Assembly (NCBI GenBank): GCA_001574975.1
Contig: KQ965830.1
Coordinates: 62,001 to 126,000 of the forward strand
Length of the DNA: 64,000 nucleotides
Direction: 5' to 3'
From: Gonapodya prolifera JEL478
Lineage: Eukaryota > Monoblepharomycota > Monoblepharidomycetes > Monoblepharidales > Gonapodyaceae
Shown here: positions 35,007 to 46,550 of the stretch, piece by piece
Layout of the letters: each line of letters begins with the position of its first letter
How positions within the stretch are numbered: position 1 is the stretch's first letter
Made by a program: the position numbers and the translations under genes
Notes under the pieces: model-generated
Database searches by the model: none
The model's input: only the letters and a program-made list of their open reading frames with translations
What the model was told of the DNA's origin: nothing

Positions 35007-36744
35007 ATGGTGGTGGTGGCACTTTGGCTCGTGTCTCTCCTCGCAATCGCGATCGTGAACACGGCGGCGCAGGGAGTGCTGGACAAGGACTTGGACTACC
35101 TCCTCCTCGGTGAGCAATCGTTTTCTTTGAATGGATCAGGTGTACCGATCCCGCGTGACGCACCCCACTTCAGGTCTCAAAAAGAACAAGTACGAGGTCT
35201 GGGAGGACGGAAGGCGCACCCCGATTCAGTACGGGCCCAATGCTACATTCTTTGAGTGGTGGTGGGTTGGATTGATCCTCAGGCGGTATCCTTGGTTTCA
35301 CTCCATGCCGACTCGCCCAGGTATTTTGACGCCGTCGCCGACGATGGAACGACTATCGTTTTCGGCATTTACACCGCCGATCCTTACGGTAAGCTCTTCA
35401 CCCGTCCATTATTCTCAACTTTTTGACCACACCTCACGGTCAGGCACAAACCGCCCCGTGGTAAACATCCAAATCACCAACCCCGATGGCAAGACCGTCG
35501 GCCTACAGCAGCCATTCCCCTTCTCCGCCGGCTCATGGGAAAAATCGCACGCCAACGCCCGAGTCGGTGCCAACTACTTTCGATCCACCGGCGGGCTGGA
35601 CACGTACCAACTGTACTGCGACCCGGCGTCAATGAACGGGTTCGGGCTCAATGTCACGTTGAAGGCGAACCTCCCGAGTTGGAGACCGGCGACGGGGTAT
35701 TCGGGGTTGTCGGTGGCGGCGGCGTGTGAGTACTGCGCCGTGGTTCGTTGCCGTGATGAGTGTTGCATTTCACGCTATCGTTTTACAAGACTTTGCGTGG
35801 TTCGTTGCCGTTCCCGAGGGTGGCGTGACTGGCACGTTCACCCTTCCCGGCGGGATTCAAAAGAGTTTCAAGGGCACTGGATATCACGTTCGTTAGATGT
35901 TTCAACATTTGGCAGTTGCAGCCCATGTCCAATGGAAAATGCTTAATAGGACCATAACTGGGGTGATGTCAACTTGGCGTTGCTTTTGAGTCACTGGTGC
36001 GTGCTCCCTGCTATTCATTAATTGCGTATGACAAATGCTATCATCTTCATTTCATGTCACGCCGACTGCAGGTGGTGGGGTCGCGGCAAAGCCAATGGAA
36101 AGGTGCTGATCGGTGCATACTTGACCGGCTCAGTATTCTCTGGGTACCTCAAGGTGTGCGAGCCGCAATCTCTGGTCATGTCGATCGTCGCTGATTTGTT
36201 CTGTTGTCGATCTACGCCGAGCTAGGGTCCCCTCATGTACATCGCCGACGTGGACACGAAAAAGATCCTAGTCAGCGAGTATGGTAATGATAATATCGAC
36301 GTTACGCTTTCGGTGAGAAAATCATTGCACGATTGCGGAATCAACAACATGCGCAGAAGTCATTATTCACTCAAAATCACTCCGCAGCCCCCCATCCCGC
36401 ACCCCGACCCCCTTTACCCACGTAAAACGATCGGCGGCGGGATCAAGTTCACCTCCAGTTCGGGGTACGCCGTGATGATGAACTCGGGCTCGCCTCTGCT
36501 CGACAGTAGGGACTACAGCAACACGATACCGGGCATTCTGGCCATCATCGGGCTGGACAAGTTGCTGGATTTGCATCCGTGGTATACGAGGTTTGCGAGT
36601 CAGGTGAGTGGATGTCATTTGGATATTTCAAGGATATGTGGTGACGGATGGCACTGCAAACACATCTAGCCCACGTTGAAATATCCCAACGGTACAACGA
36701 CGAGTGGAGTCGGGACGCTTGAGTACTATGAGCTCGTTTGGTGA
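35007..36744 (+). CDS. Secreted CrtC/AttH lipocalin-like protein (possible Diels-Alderase-type enzyme)
   Basis: Ten exons join in phase to 381 aa: 35007-35109, 35174-35261, 35321-35388, 35444-35725, 35790-35887, 35950-35996, 36072-36153, 36226-36312, 36388-36603 and 36670-36744. The first exon encodes a hydrophobic signal peptide ending near A-A-Q-G. Family landmarks are F-F-E-W-W-Y-F-D-A, the G-T-G-Y-H-D-H-N-W-G-D motif built across a splice junction, W-W-W-G-R-G and a closing E-Y-Y-E-L-V-W. This two-domain lipocalin fold includes hydroxyneurosporene hydratase (CrtC) and fungal pericyclases such as decalin-forming Diels-Alderases. No biosynthetic partner (PKS, NRPS or P450) lies nearby, so the role is open; a signal peptide is atypical for those pathway enzymes. 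Confidence 0.85.
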
Positions 36745-38009
36745 GTGAAAGTATGCTCAACCGGAAAGCACAGCATTCACTCCTTCGTCGACTTCCAGAT
36801 TTTTACGCGGCTGATGGCAGATGGTGGTGTACTGAGATTCGTGGCGCGAGGGTGAGGGGAGGATTACTTTCTCGATGATAAAAAAACGCTATTTTACTCC
36901 CAGAACTGTACGTACAAAGAATTTCGCTGGAGTACGTGCCCATTTGGATGCCGAGTTGTTGCGGCACCATTAGCATGCACACTGCATGCACGTTTCGTCC
37001 ACCGACGTACCCCGGTTCCTTTAACTGAACGTCGTGACCGTAATATCCCCTTACAATAGTGCTGGCCACACTCTGTTTGCGATCTGAGCGGGTGGCGCGG
37101 TGGTTGATCCCCGCCTCGTCACGAAGCTCCTCGACGCTGGGGTGCCGTTGTCCGCGTGTGATTGAGATGCCCTCCGCCGTGACGTCCGAGAACTTGGTTC
37201 GGGTTGGCAATACTCGTCATCCAGACCGGCACATCAGACCCGTCCATCTGTATATGAGTGCAAAGGGGCAATCTGATAAGAGATAGACTTGAATTACATT
37301 AATTGAACATTTTCGGAAGAGTCCCTTGCCAAATCTTGCGTCTTGAGTGACCGCGTCCGTGGCAGCCCTCCGACTGCATGCAAAGGATCTGTCGTGCAGA
37401 ATAATTGTTGCGCCCGAGCAATCAAATGCGGTTCGTACATTGAAGAATAACTTCGGAACGATCGTGCTCTGTCGATCCATATTCACGTATCTTCACGCGT
37501 CCAACCCAGGTGCAACTCTGGCTTAGCTACGACGAAGTCACAGTCAGCACCTTTGCGAGCTGGTTGGACTCATTGTTAGGGGGCCCTCTTCAATGGGAAA
37601 TCGCGATCGCAAACCAAGCATTCACTCTACTTGAGCTGGCGAGAACGGAAAGTGTACCGATGCTTCAGCTGATTGCGAGCATGTGCTCGAGTCGATGGTG
37701 TCCGAAATAACTGACTGTACTGAAGCGTTTGCCTTATCTTCTGTGCAGACTGGGACCGTCGATACGATCACCCTTGCTCCACCGCGCTGCCGCCCAAGTT
37801 GCCACACGGAGTGACAAAACGCAGGTCGTGCGATATCTCGAGAGACTTCACTTTACGGACGCGGCTGATATGAGCGAACTTTTGAAAACGACTTACCACC
37901 CAAAACAGGAACAGAGGTGGGGTCATTTATTGGACGGTGGAGCGGTTGGTGCGGTGGTTGGAGCGGTGGTGGTGGTGGCTCGGCTTGTATTGCGGTGAAC
38001 TGACACATT
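36745..38009. other. Unresolved stretch
   Basis: Short frames exist on both strands, for example minus 37210-36803 and plus 37729-37998. The latter ends in a hydrophobic G-A-V-V-G-A-V-V-V-V-A stretch that could be a TM segment. I could not assemble a convincing gene. Confidence 0.25.
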
Positions 38010-40123
38010 TCAAAATAGTAGTGAAGTGCAGAAGACGTTGTCAATGAAACCGGTGGGGAACAGCTGTTGAAATTTGTTCAACAAAAATCGAATTAACTTG
38101 GAATCCGATTGTGGACACAGTATTGTTGATGTCCGCCCCACCCACACGCCATCCAGCGACGTCTCACTCGCATGCCCCTCGCCTCTTTCTGCGCCACGAT
38201 GTCTCGCTGCCCGTCGCGACTGGGAAATGCTGTAGGGAATGCGCAATGCGGTGCGGAACGTATTCAGTACCGCGTCATTCCCCTCCGGAACCGACCAATC
38301 CACACGGGACTGACGCACATCCACATCCAGCCGGTGTTGAGCGGCACGGTCTCTGCCCTGAACAGTTCGCTTCGAGGCAGAGAGCGCGCCACTGACACTG
38401 GCGCCACGAGAACCTCCGCCTCGCCGTCTCCGCCTGCTTCTTCTCCCTGTCCACATCGAAAGAAAACTCCCGCGGGCTTTTGCCCGACGGCCTCTCGCTG
38501 CGGCACGAACCAAAGTCTGGAGTACGAAGCTCAGAAGACAGAACACCAAGGTTGTCAGTACGAAGCACTGACCGAGACTGCATGCCGAAGGCGAGTGATT
38601 CGCGAACTGGAATATACTCTCCCGGAGCATACATCAAGCATAAAGCACTCCAAACTATGCACGTGACTCTGGACGTGGTGATCCAGGAGCACTTTGACAC
38701 TGTTCTGCCTCCGACGAGCGGAATTCCCCCAAAGTGGCCGTGCCGGACTTCTCAGGCGTGTGGAAGGACGAAGACAAGGGTGAGGAGGGGAGTATGGGTG
38801 TTAAAAAGTACTGGGGCTGTTGGGGTTGGGGCTTTATAACTGTAGCAATTCGTCGACCGGGTCGGGACTTAGAGGACCCCAAATTTGCTGTGCCTCAGCC
38901 TGTCAGGCACTGGCGCCTCAGCCACCAGTTGACAACCGCCAACACTGACAACACCACCAAAACTACCGTCTATGGAGACGACTGAGCGGCACGGTGGACC
39001 TGCGAGGACATCTGCAGGTAAGAGGTCGACCATGTAGTTGTATTTCGCTCTTTTGTTTCTCTCACGGATATGTTCCTCAGTTTTTACATAAGTCGACATC
39101 CCAGTCTTCGTACCAACCCCACGAAGATCCTCTTAACGTGCTCCCCCAGGCACAAACTCACTCCCGACCACGCCCGACCCCGCAACCGCACAAGTCCTTT
39201 CATCGCCACCAACCCTCTCACCACCGCGCACACGCAATCCACCACCACGTCCACCACCGCCTCCGTCGCCACCTCGATGTCGACCTCCCCCCGCGGCGAG
39301 GCCGGGTACGTGGTAGAGGCCAAGCCCCCGCCACAACCTACCGCGCCTGTCACAATTTACGCAACGAGCGGGCCTGTGATGTCACTGTCTCGGAAGCCTC
39401 ACCCGGCTGTGGATGCGACGACGTGGGCAGACCCGGACGGCAAGAAACACGAACACGAACAGGGACGTGAACAAGAACAGGAACATGAACATGGGGCGCC
39501 GTGACCAGCGCCGGGTGCGTCGCAAGTAAAGGCCGCCGAGCGAAACACGGATTCGAACGATCCTGTGTGGGCTTTGAAGTCTGTTGCGCCGTCGGAGCAG
39601 CACGTGCTTGCAATGGGGCAGGTAAGCCCCCCCCCCNCTCCCCAGAGCTTTGCCCACTGCACCTGGGGCACGTCTTGCAATCCCACCCTCGCGCCTCTGC
39701 ACCTGCACTACTACACCCTCGCTGCTTGGTTGGGGGACAGTTCCCCCATGGTGACACTTGGGGAAACGTACATGCGCGCTCGGGGATCTGGGCGTCAAGA
39801 AGGACACGTTCGCCGCTGCCGCCTGCACAGTGCCCAGTGGTACCGTACCGCAGGGCCCTCACCACGGGATGGAGAACGCGCCGAATATGGAGTCGGGGTG
39901 GAAGGATAAGTTTTAGAAGGGAAGGGGGACGCGGAGGGAGGAAGAGAAGAGGAGGTGGTCGTTTTGGAAGTGGAAGCGAGGGGATGACCGGGAAACTTGG
40001 TGCACGATGTAGTCGTTCTTTTTCTCCATTGATTCAATAAACGCGCTGACAGACTTGTTTTGAATTCATAATCGGAGGATATTCCAGGAACAGGCTCCAA
40101 TTCAACCATCTACCCAAATCATC
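38010..40123. other. Unresolved stretch with likely exons of an unknown gene
   Basis: The minus strand has an open frame at 38630-38010 (206 codons) with one hydrophobic segment then Arg-rich text. The plus strand has Thr/Ser-rich text at 39200-39500 and protein-like text at 39565-39909 (C-T-W-G-T-S-C, then in another frame D-L-G-V-K-K-D-T-F-A-A-A-A-C ending K-D-K-F-stop at about 39911). A single N sits at 39637 in a C run. I cannot tell which strand carries the real gene. Confidence 0.25.
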
Positions 40124-41562
40124 ATGTCGGACCCCTCCGCCTCGGCCATCTTCGAAACCTACGAGCGCGAGTTCCAGTCCCTCTCACATGAGCTCTTGAC
40201 GAAGCTCGCGGAGTCGATCCCTCAGGCGGAGTCGCTCGGTATGTTGCAGCAGGCGCAAGTGCAAGTTCAAGTTTGGGACTCCCGCTGGACCACGAGGTGG
40301 ACTGGCGTGGGAAATGATCAAGAAAGCGGAATGATGGAGTGAAGGTTCCACGAGCGGCCGCGTGATGGTGGGGAGTTGTACGCGTTTAACCGAGATGGGG
40401 AGAAGCAGGAATGTATCGAGCAAGGCTGGAAGCTCTGAGGAAGGACGAGTCCTCGATCCTAGAACCAAGGAAACTGCTTTAGCGGTGTACGGAAACCTGG
40501 TACCTGTTTTGGGGGACGAGCAGGACGCTGGACTGAGACAGAAAGCCTAGTAAGACGATATTGACCAGCCTCCGCGCCCTCCTAGACACAAAGAAGCAGC
40601 TGCTGAATCAAACCGATCGAGAGATAGACGAGGCCGAGGAAATCGTACGTGGTATTGGCTTTCCATGTCAGATTTGTGACCGAACGACTCACAATCTTCG
40701 AATTTCTTCGAACATCGGGCTTGCCTGCTTCCCGTCTGTCATCCAGGTGTCGCAAATGGAGATGGAACTGCTTTCTCTTCCGCAACAGATCCGGGTCCGA
40801 CTTCAACCACGAGTGAAGGCGTACAAGACCGAACTGGAAAAGCTGAGAAAGGATGCGGTGAGTAGCTCAGGGGTAGACTGAGTTCATGCTACGATGCCGC
40901 ACGTAGCATTTCGGATGCCATTTTGAATGGCGGCGGAAGTCACTCTTTCCCTTTTGACTCCCTTGACACCTGTTGATGTCTTTCGACAATCAGAAACGCC
41001 TCCGCTCCACCATATCCTCCTCATTCGACCGCGCCGCACTCCTCTCTCGCCCCGTTCCTTCCCCTCGTCCTCCATCCCTCGACGCTGCCGTCGCCGATTC
41101 CGACGCGCGAGTACGACTTCTCGGTGGAACTGCTCGTCTTGAAGATGCGAGCAGGAGGCTTGACGCGGCACAAAGGATCGCTTTGGAGACGGAGCAGGTC
41201 GGAGTGGGGACGCTTGGGGTGCTGCAGCAGCAGCGGGAGCAAATTTTGAGGACCAGAGACACGGTGCGGGCGGCCTCGGAGTGGCACTTCTGTCTCTTGT
41301 CGACGTCATATTGAAAAGTTAATTCCCCTTCACAGCTCTCCAACGCTGATGGCTTCATCGCTCAGAGTCAGCGTGTGCTAAAGGGCATGCAGCGGAGGTG
41401 ATAACATTGACACATTCGTCCACGATTGATCCAATGTCTTCTGACGCCCTTGTTGCCGTCCTGCCAATCGACAGAATGATGACGAACAAGCTCATCACTG
41501 GGGCCATTGTGGTTGTGCTCGTTGCTATGATCATACTCATTATTTACTTGAAGTGGTTTTAG
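40124..41562 (+). CDS. VTI1: VTI1-family Qb-SNARE
   Basis: SNARE for fusion at the Golgi, endosome and vacuole. It starts at ATG 40124 (M-S-D-P-S-A-S-A-I-F-E-T-Y). Exons 40124-40238, an exon ending at 40644 (start not fixed, about 40540-40561), 40747-40857, 40994-41263, 41336-41397 and 41475-41562. The N-terminal helical domain includes E-A-E-E-I-V-S-Q-M-E-M-E-L. The SNARE motif includes R-R-L-D-A-A-Q-R-I-A-L-E-T-E and the central-layer Gln region L-Q-Q-Q-R-E-Q-I-L. The C-terminal anchor is a single hydrophobic helix (I-T-G-A-I-V-V-V-L-V-A-M-I-I-L-I-I-Y) with a three-residue tail. The Pro/Ser-rich spacer between the Habc domain and the SNARE motif is longer than in yeast Vti1. Confidence 0.93.
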
Positions 41563-41807
41563 AGTTCTGAGCACGAGATAATTTTGAACAAGCGCCTAAT
41601 CTAAGAGTTTCTACAAATAAATTCAATCGCAAGAATACTCTTTGACTACCTGACAAGCGATCGAGTAGTTTAATTGTTTTCGTAACCGGTGTACTTCAAT
41701 GTACAAGAATGAGACACGAACAAACGCGTTTGAACTGCTGCCATCAGAGTCCATTTGAGCTGGCCCATCGTGGCGAGCCCAGAATATCACTGCTCGTGAT
41801 CCACGGC
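41563..41807. other. Convergent intergenic region
   Basis: Between the stop codon of the plus-strand SNARE gene and that of a minus-strand membrane-protein gene. Nothing else seen. Confidence 0.5.
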
Positions 41808-43750
41808 TCACATCATGAGCGCACTTAGAAATCCACTGAGAACCACCCATGCCGTCAAGCGCCCTGCGACAGCAAGGGGAACCAGGGCGGTCGCATACGG
41901 GAGTACCGCCGGCCATGTGGTCCCAGGGAGGAGTTCACCGATGACGAAAGTGGCGAGCATGCTTTTCAGAGAAGAAAGCACCGTAATGAGACCGCAGGAC
42001 AACCATGAACGGCACCGAATGTCAGACGTACCGGTTGATGATAGATACACGCGAATGGCGCTCAAGAACGATGGCGGTGGCTCCACAGATAGAGAGGAGG
42101 TAATAAAGTACTTTGTGTTTGTAAGCAGGCCCTACACGCTGCTGGAGGGTACCTGTCGAAGAAAATATTTGTTGGAGTTGAAGCCATCTCCATTCGAAGA
42201 TGCGTGTGGCTCGACACTCACATAACAATATCCTGTGAATCATCATGTTAGTCCACAGAAACAGAGTGGATCGTCCCCATCCTTCAGTGAACTCTTTCAC
42301 TTCCTTCGCCAGCACTCCAGCCACCGTTCGTCGAGTGGGGTGATGGTTTGGTACATCGTCATGCCCCCTTCCCTTTGCTTTTATTTCCTCAGCTTCACTC
42401 GCGTCCACATCAGTTGAGTTGTCAATTTCCAAGGCCGCACCATCGGTCGCCGATTTTGCCATGTCCGGTAGTAAATGTTCAAAGTCTGAATGGTTGATCC
42501 CGTTTTTCTCGCCTTTCGATGTCATGACCAGAACACCTGGTCGTCGGTGAAGGTTTTTCCCTATGCCACCTTTCGCACCGTTGTTTCCGTTGCCCTGTCC
42601 GTCTACTTCCCGCTGCGCCTTCATCTCGATTGTGGAGTCAACGCGGCGGAGTTCCAACAGAGATGTGGCGCGAGGCGCACGGGGGCCGAAGAGAGCCGTG
42701 AAAGATCCGCGTTTACGAGCAGCTTGAACGATATTGTATATGAGAGAGAGAACGTATTGGAGGAGGTAAAACTTGAAGTAGAGACTGTTGACGATGCAAA
42801 ACTTTCAGCACCGAGCCTGCAGACATCACTGACAGATCAGTATTCACCTCGCGATCTTCCGAAGAGCCATCGGGGCCTCAACTTTGAAAGATTCTACACA
42901 GCCAGGTATGTGTGGGTGTGTCTAAAAGTCCGTGGTCCTGGAACGTGATGCCGCCGCGACACGGAACGATTGCGTCCACAAACGTACCTGAGAACACGAA
43001 CGCACGACATCATAGCCCTTCTTGAAAGAGGGATATACGTTCCTCCTGAATGTATATTGAAACGTGAGGGTCAGTGTGCCGTCAAAGTCCCAGAAGAGGA
43101 ATACGGGCCCGGGGTATATTCCACTCACTCCAGAAAAGATCTGTACTTTACAGTGAAGTACTTATGCCGATAAGTGTCTGAAGAGGATGAAAATGCCACA
43201 AGCAGTTTTCACAAGCGGTTACAGGATCAATTACCAATACCGATACCATCCGCCATGACTCACGCATCATTGTGAGCATCGCTGGTTCCAGAAGTGTGAA
43301 ATAAGCCACGTGTTCCACCCATGTCGGCAATCGCTTGTTAATGGATCCACGAAGCATAGTGAGAATGACCAAGTACTTGAACGAGCGGGGCGTCAAGAAA
43401 ACCCCCGACTGAAGCGGAGCCATCGGCTGTTGGGGGCCGAATGAGCCGGCTGCGGGAGCACGAACGAACAGGTGCGACGTGACGTTCGGAACGAGTGGAC
43501 GAGATGAGCCGCCAGTCACATGTGACCACAGAAGTAGTTTCTGAGCTTTCTTCTCCCCTTGTATTTTCTTCCGTTGTACTGAAAAACAAGGAGAAAGTTT
43601 ACAGAATTGGCTTGGGACTGGAGGGGAATGCACCTCTCTGACCAGGAATCAATAACAAAAGATAACAGCAGCAATGTTAATTTCACATACAGATACATAA
43701 ACAAACCAAGAGCAACGATATTGTAAAGACAAAGGGGAAAGTAATTCAAA
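41808..43750 (-). CDS. Multi-span membrane protein of unknown function
   Basis: Several minus-strand exons encode hydrophobic helices. The last two join well: an exon ending I-I-N-R (near 42025) and, after the intron whose acceptor precedes 41962, text with L-A-T-F-V-I-G-E-L-L-P-G and W-V-V-L-S-G-F-L-S-A-L-M-M-stop at 41808. Upstream exons include L-Y-Y-L-L-S-I-C-G-A, an acidic soluble loop around 42.3-42.5 kb, and a hydrophobic leader near 43.75-43.6 kb (L-G-L-F-M-Y-L-Y-V-K-L-T-L-L-L-L). Exon borders between 42.6 and 43.6 kb are not solved. I see no family signature. Confidence 0.4.
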
Positions 43751-43861
43751 GGACTTGAGTTCCGGAAATCTCCTCCCGAGTGTCGCTGAGGTTACCTCGA
43801 GCGAAAAACACTGGGAGTCCTAATCAGATATTATTCAAAGACAAATACAAAGAAATCACAC

Positions 43862-46550
43862 TCACTGCCAGGTAGCGCGATCTGTCTGAACGTTGAGGTG
43901 CTTGCTGCGCTTCCCGATCCTCCCGATACAACAGACGCACGCAACATCCGAATCCGAAAACTCAGACTGGAATCGGTGGCGCGCGAGCAGATTTACTCTT
44001 TCGGAGTAGAATAGCGGTGCTACCTTTGATACTGGCTTCGGAGCTGAGGAAAGACTTGGAAAGACAGCAAAGGCGAAATGGCTTTTCGAGGCAACTCACT
44101 TGACGAGTACAAGAAGCACAGTTTAAAGGTGAGATCCTGCAGATCATTGATATCGTCTCGCAGAACAGTACAGTGGGTGGGTTTTGACGTTCCCAGAGCT
44201 CCGGCATGGGACGTGAGGAAGAAGTCTTCGAAGAGAAGGAAATTTTCGTGGAAGTAAGGTGGGTTCGAGAAAGGGACAACGAACCCTAAAGTGCAGGATT
44301 TGTTACATCACGATCAGTGACCAAACCCGGAAGCTGCGTTGCGGTGGGTTGACAGCAGGAAACAAATATTCAGATAACTGTCAATTTTGCAAGTTTTGTC
44401 TGAGGTACGCACCAAATTGCCGTTGCCGTCACCTCCTACGAAACTGCCGTTCGAATCTTTCTTGATCGCAAAGAACCGGACAGACTCTGTAAATGAATGA
44501 AGTATGATTCAACATTATTAATGTGTACAAATGCGAACTCACGCTGCTTGTTCGCGGAAAGATGCGTGATCTACGATACAGTATATCACGGAACGGTCAT
44601 CAGGAAGGCTAAAATGGTCCAAAACTACTTCCTTCAAACGAACCTGGGGGCGATAGCCAGGCTGGACAGTTTCCGCCGCGCGATCACTACCAGGGACCTC
44701 GTCAAACAGGAGAATGGGAAGTTCTGCCTCGGAAACTCCCTTTCTGTCGACCACAATTCGTTCGGGTTGAACATTCCCAAATGACTCCTGTTGAAACTAC
44801 ACGAGACGTAGAAGCAACATGCGATCCACTATGCCAAGCTCAATAAGCCACGACGAACCTGACGAAGCGCTCCAGCAAATAGGGGCTCGTGATAAATGGT
44901 GTTTCGTCTTGCTTCTTGGCCCATAGCAGCAGAGAGAAAATCCGGTCGGTTGAGTGTGCGATGGCTTCAACCGACGGACTTGTTCTTTCCGGGTGGGTCG
45001 TGGGAGATGGATAAACCCACAATCATCATCGGCGATTTTCATCGGTCGAAGTGTTGATGGGTGATTGACAGTTGTGACACAAAATTTGGGCACACCTGTG
45101 ACACATCGCTGGTAGTTCTTGCAGTGCAAGGACCCAGTTCTGTCCGCCAATCTAACGGAGTATTTTTGTAACATAAGCGTGTCCGCGCTATCAGGTCAAA
45201 GAGACCCTCTCTGAGTTAACTCTGAGAGCAACATTCGGGTAGTAGGTGCTTGGGTTAAACCTCCTGCAGTTGAGCTTCTCTGCTAAGAGAATTTGGGTTT
45301 GACACAAATATGCGAAAATGGAGTTCTTTAATATCCAGAATACTGAAAGCGAAACCAGATACAAACCACAAGCGGGTCACCGAGGGCAACGTTTTCACTT
45401 GCCCATATAGTGACGATTGTTTGTCGGGGATAATTAGAACAAGTTTGGCAAGTGCGTGATAAGGACCTCTCCAGGATACAAGGATGCATTGCTCACCTAC
45501 AATATGAGACCGTCCATGCGTCCTGCGAGCCGTAATGAGAGCTTCCTTAAAATCCGCTTCCATTGCACCCCAGACCTTGTGGTCATCACACAAGAAGGGT
45601 GTTCAGGTTGCATTCGAAAAGAAACCATGGCGTCCATGAGCGAGCGAACTGTTCCGTCCCTCTTGTTGTTGGGATATGTGTTGGGACTTGCGTTGATCAA
45701 CGCCCACAAGGTGAGCTTCCCCGGTACAAAAGCCCGCTGCGAGCCCGTCTTCCAAGTCACATCGGCAGACCGGTTTGGAATGTTCTTCAAGGTGACACTC
45801 TCACTTCCACCACCTCCAAAAAAAACGTTGGAAGGCAGGTCAAGCTCGCGGCGTGCTACTTCCTTGGGCTCATTGACAATACCGAGACCAAAGTCCGCCA
45901 TTGACAGAGGAGCCGGGGTCCGCGACTGCGCGATGGTGGCGCCAGTTGAAAGCCCAAGTGTCATCTTTCCCTGAATGATAAGTTCGTACTTTTCCTTGGG
46001 ATTGTGTTTCGACAATTGTAGAATTTCTTCAATTTCGTCAGGGGAACCACTGCGAACCACTAAAACAATGTTGTGAGGGATGTGTCACTTGAAATGGGGG
46101 TTTCTGTCTTACAAATCTGGTTTTCTTGCAGCCCAATACGTTCCGGCGGCAAGTAGTTTTCTTTCGGAACAGACTTTAGCACGACATTGCGCGATTCAAA
46201 AATGACCACCGCGTGATGCCTACCTTTGCGAAGTTCTACGCTAGGAAGGTTTGGGTATCTGAGGTTGACTTTTTTGTCCCTCAATAGGGAAGAAAGATGC
46301 TTTGCATTTTGTACGAAAGTCAAGAGAAAATCCGCACCTCGATGAAATAGTTGAAGACCGTCTTCCTAATACTGGCATCGGGGATTCCGTAAGCTAAACA
46401 AGAAGATTTTGTTATATACAGAGCATTACAGCAACAAACATTGTTCAGACTCACAAAATGTTAAAGTTCCTGGCGTGTCTTGAGTGAACCGTCCAGCCAC
46501 GGTATCTGACCGTCCGAGAGAAGCGCCAAAACTTCCGTCGCCTATGCCCT
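43862..46550 (-). CDS. Argonaute (PAZ-MID-PIWI), slicer residues apparently lost
   Basis: RNA-silencing effector on the minus strand; its C-terminal two thirds are recognisable. PAZ: T-V-F-N-Y-F (46.36 kb), L-R-Y-P-N-L-P-S-V-E-L and Y-L-P-P-E-R-I. Linker/MID: M-V-R-S-G-S-P-D-E-I-E-E and W-K-T-G-S-Q-R-A-F-V-P-G-K-L-T-L-W-A-L-I-N (split 46.06-45.7 kb), then L-V-L-I-I-P-D-K-Q-S-S-L-Y-G-Q-V-K. PIWI: I-V-G-L-S-I-S-H-D-P-P-G where family members have G-A-D-V-T-H-P; V-D-R-K-G-V-S-E where they have Y-R-D-G-V-S-E; then S-H-A-G-A-L-G-T-S-K-P-T-H. The last exon ends T-W-Q-stop at 43862. The N-terminal domain upstream of 46.55 kb was not resolved, and one frame change occurs near the first catalytic site. 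Confidence 0.8.

Noticed and set aside
39637-39637. N bases as assembly gaps between unrelated contigs
   Set aside because: All three N (21586, 30413, 39637) are single bases inside C/G runs; the gene model at 30413 continues correctly across it, so they are ambiguous calls rather than joins.
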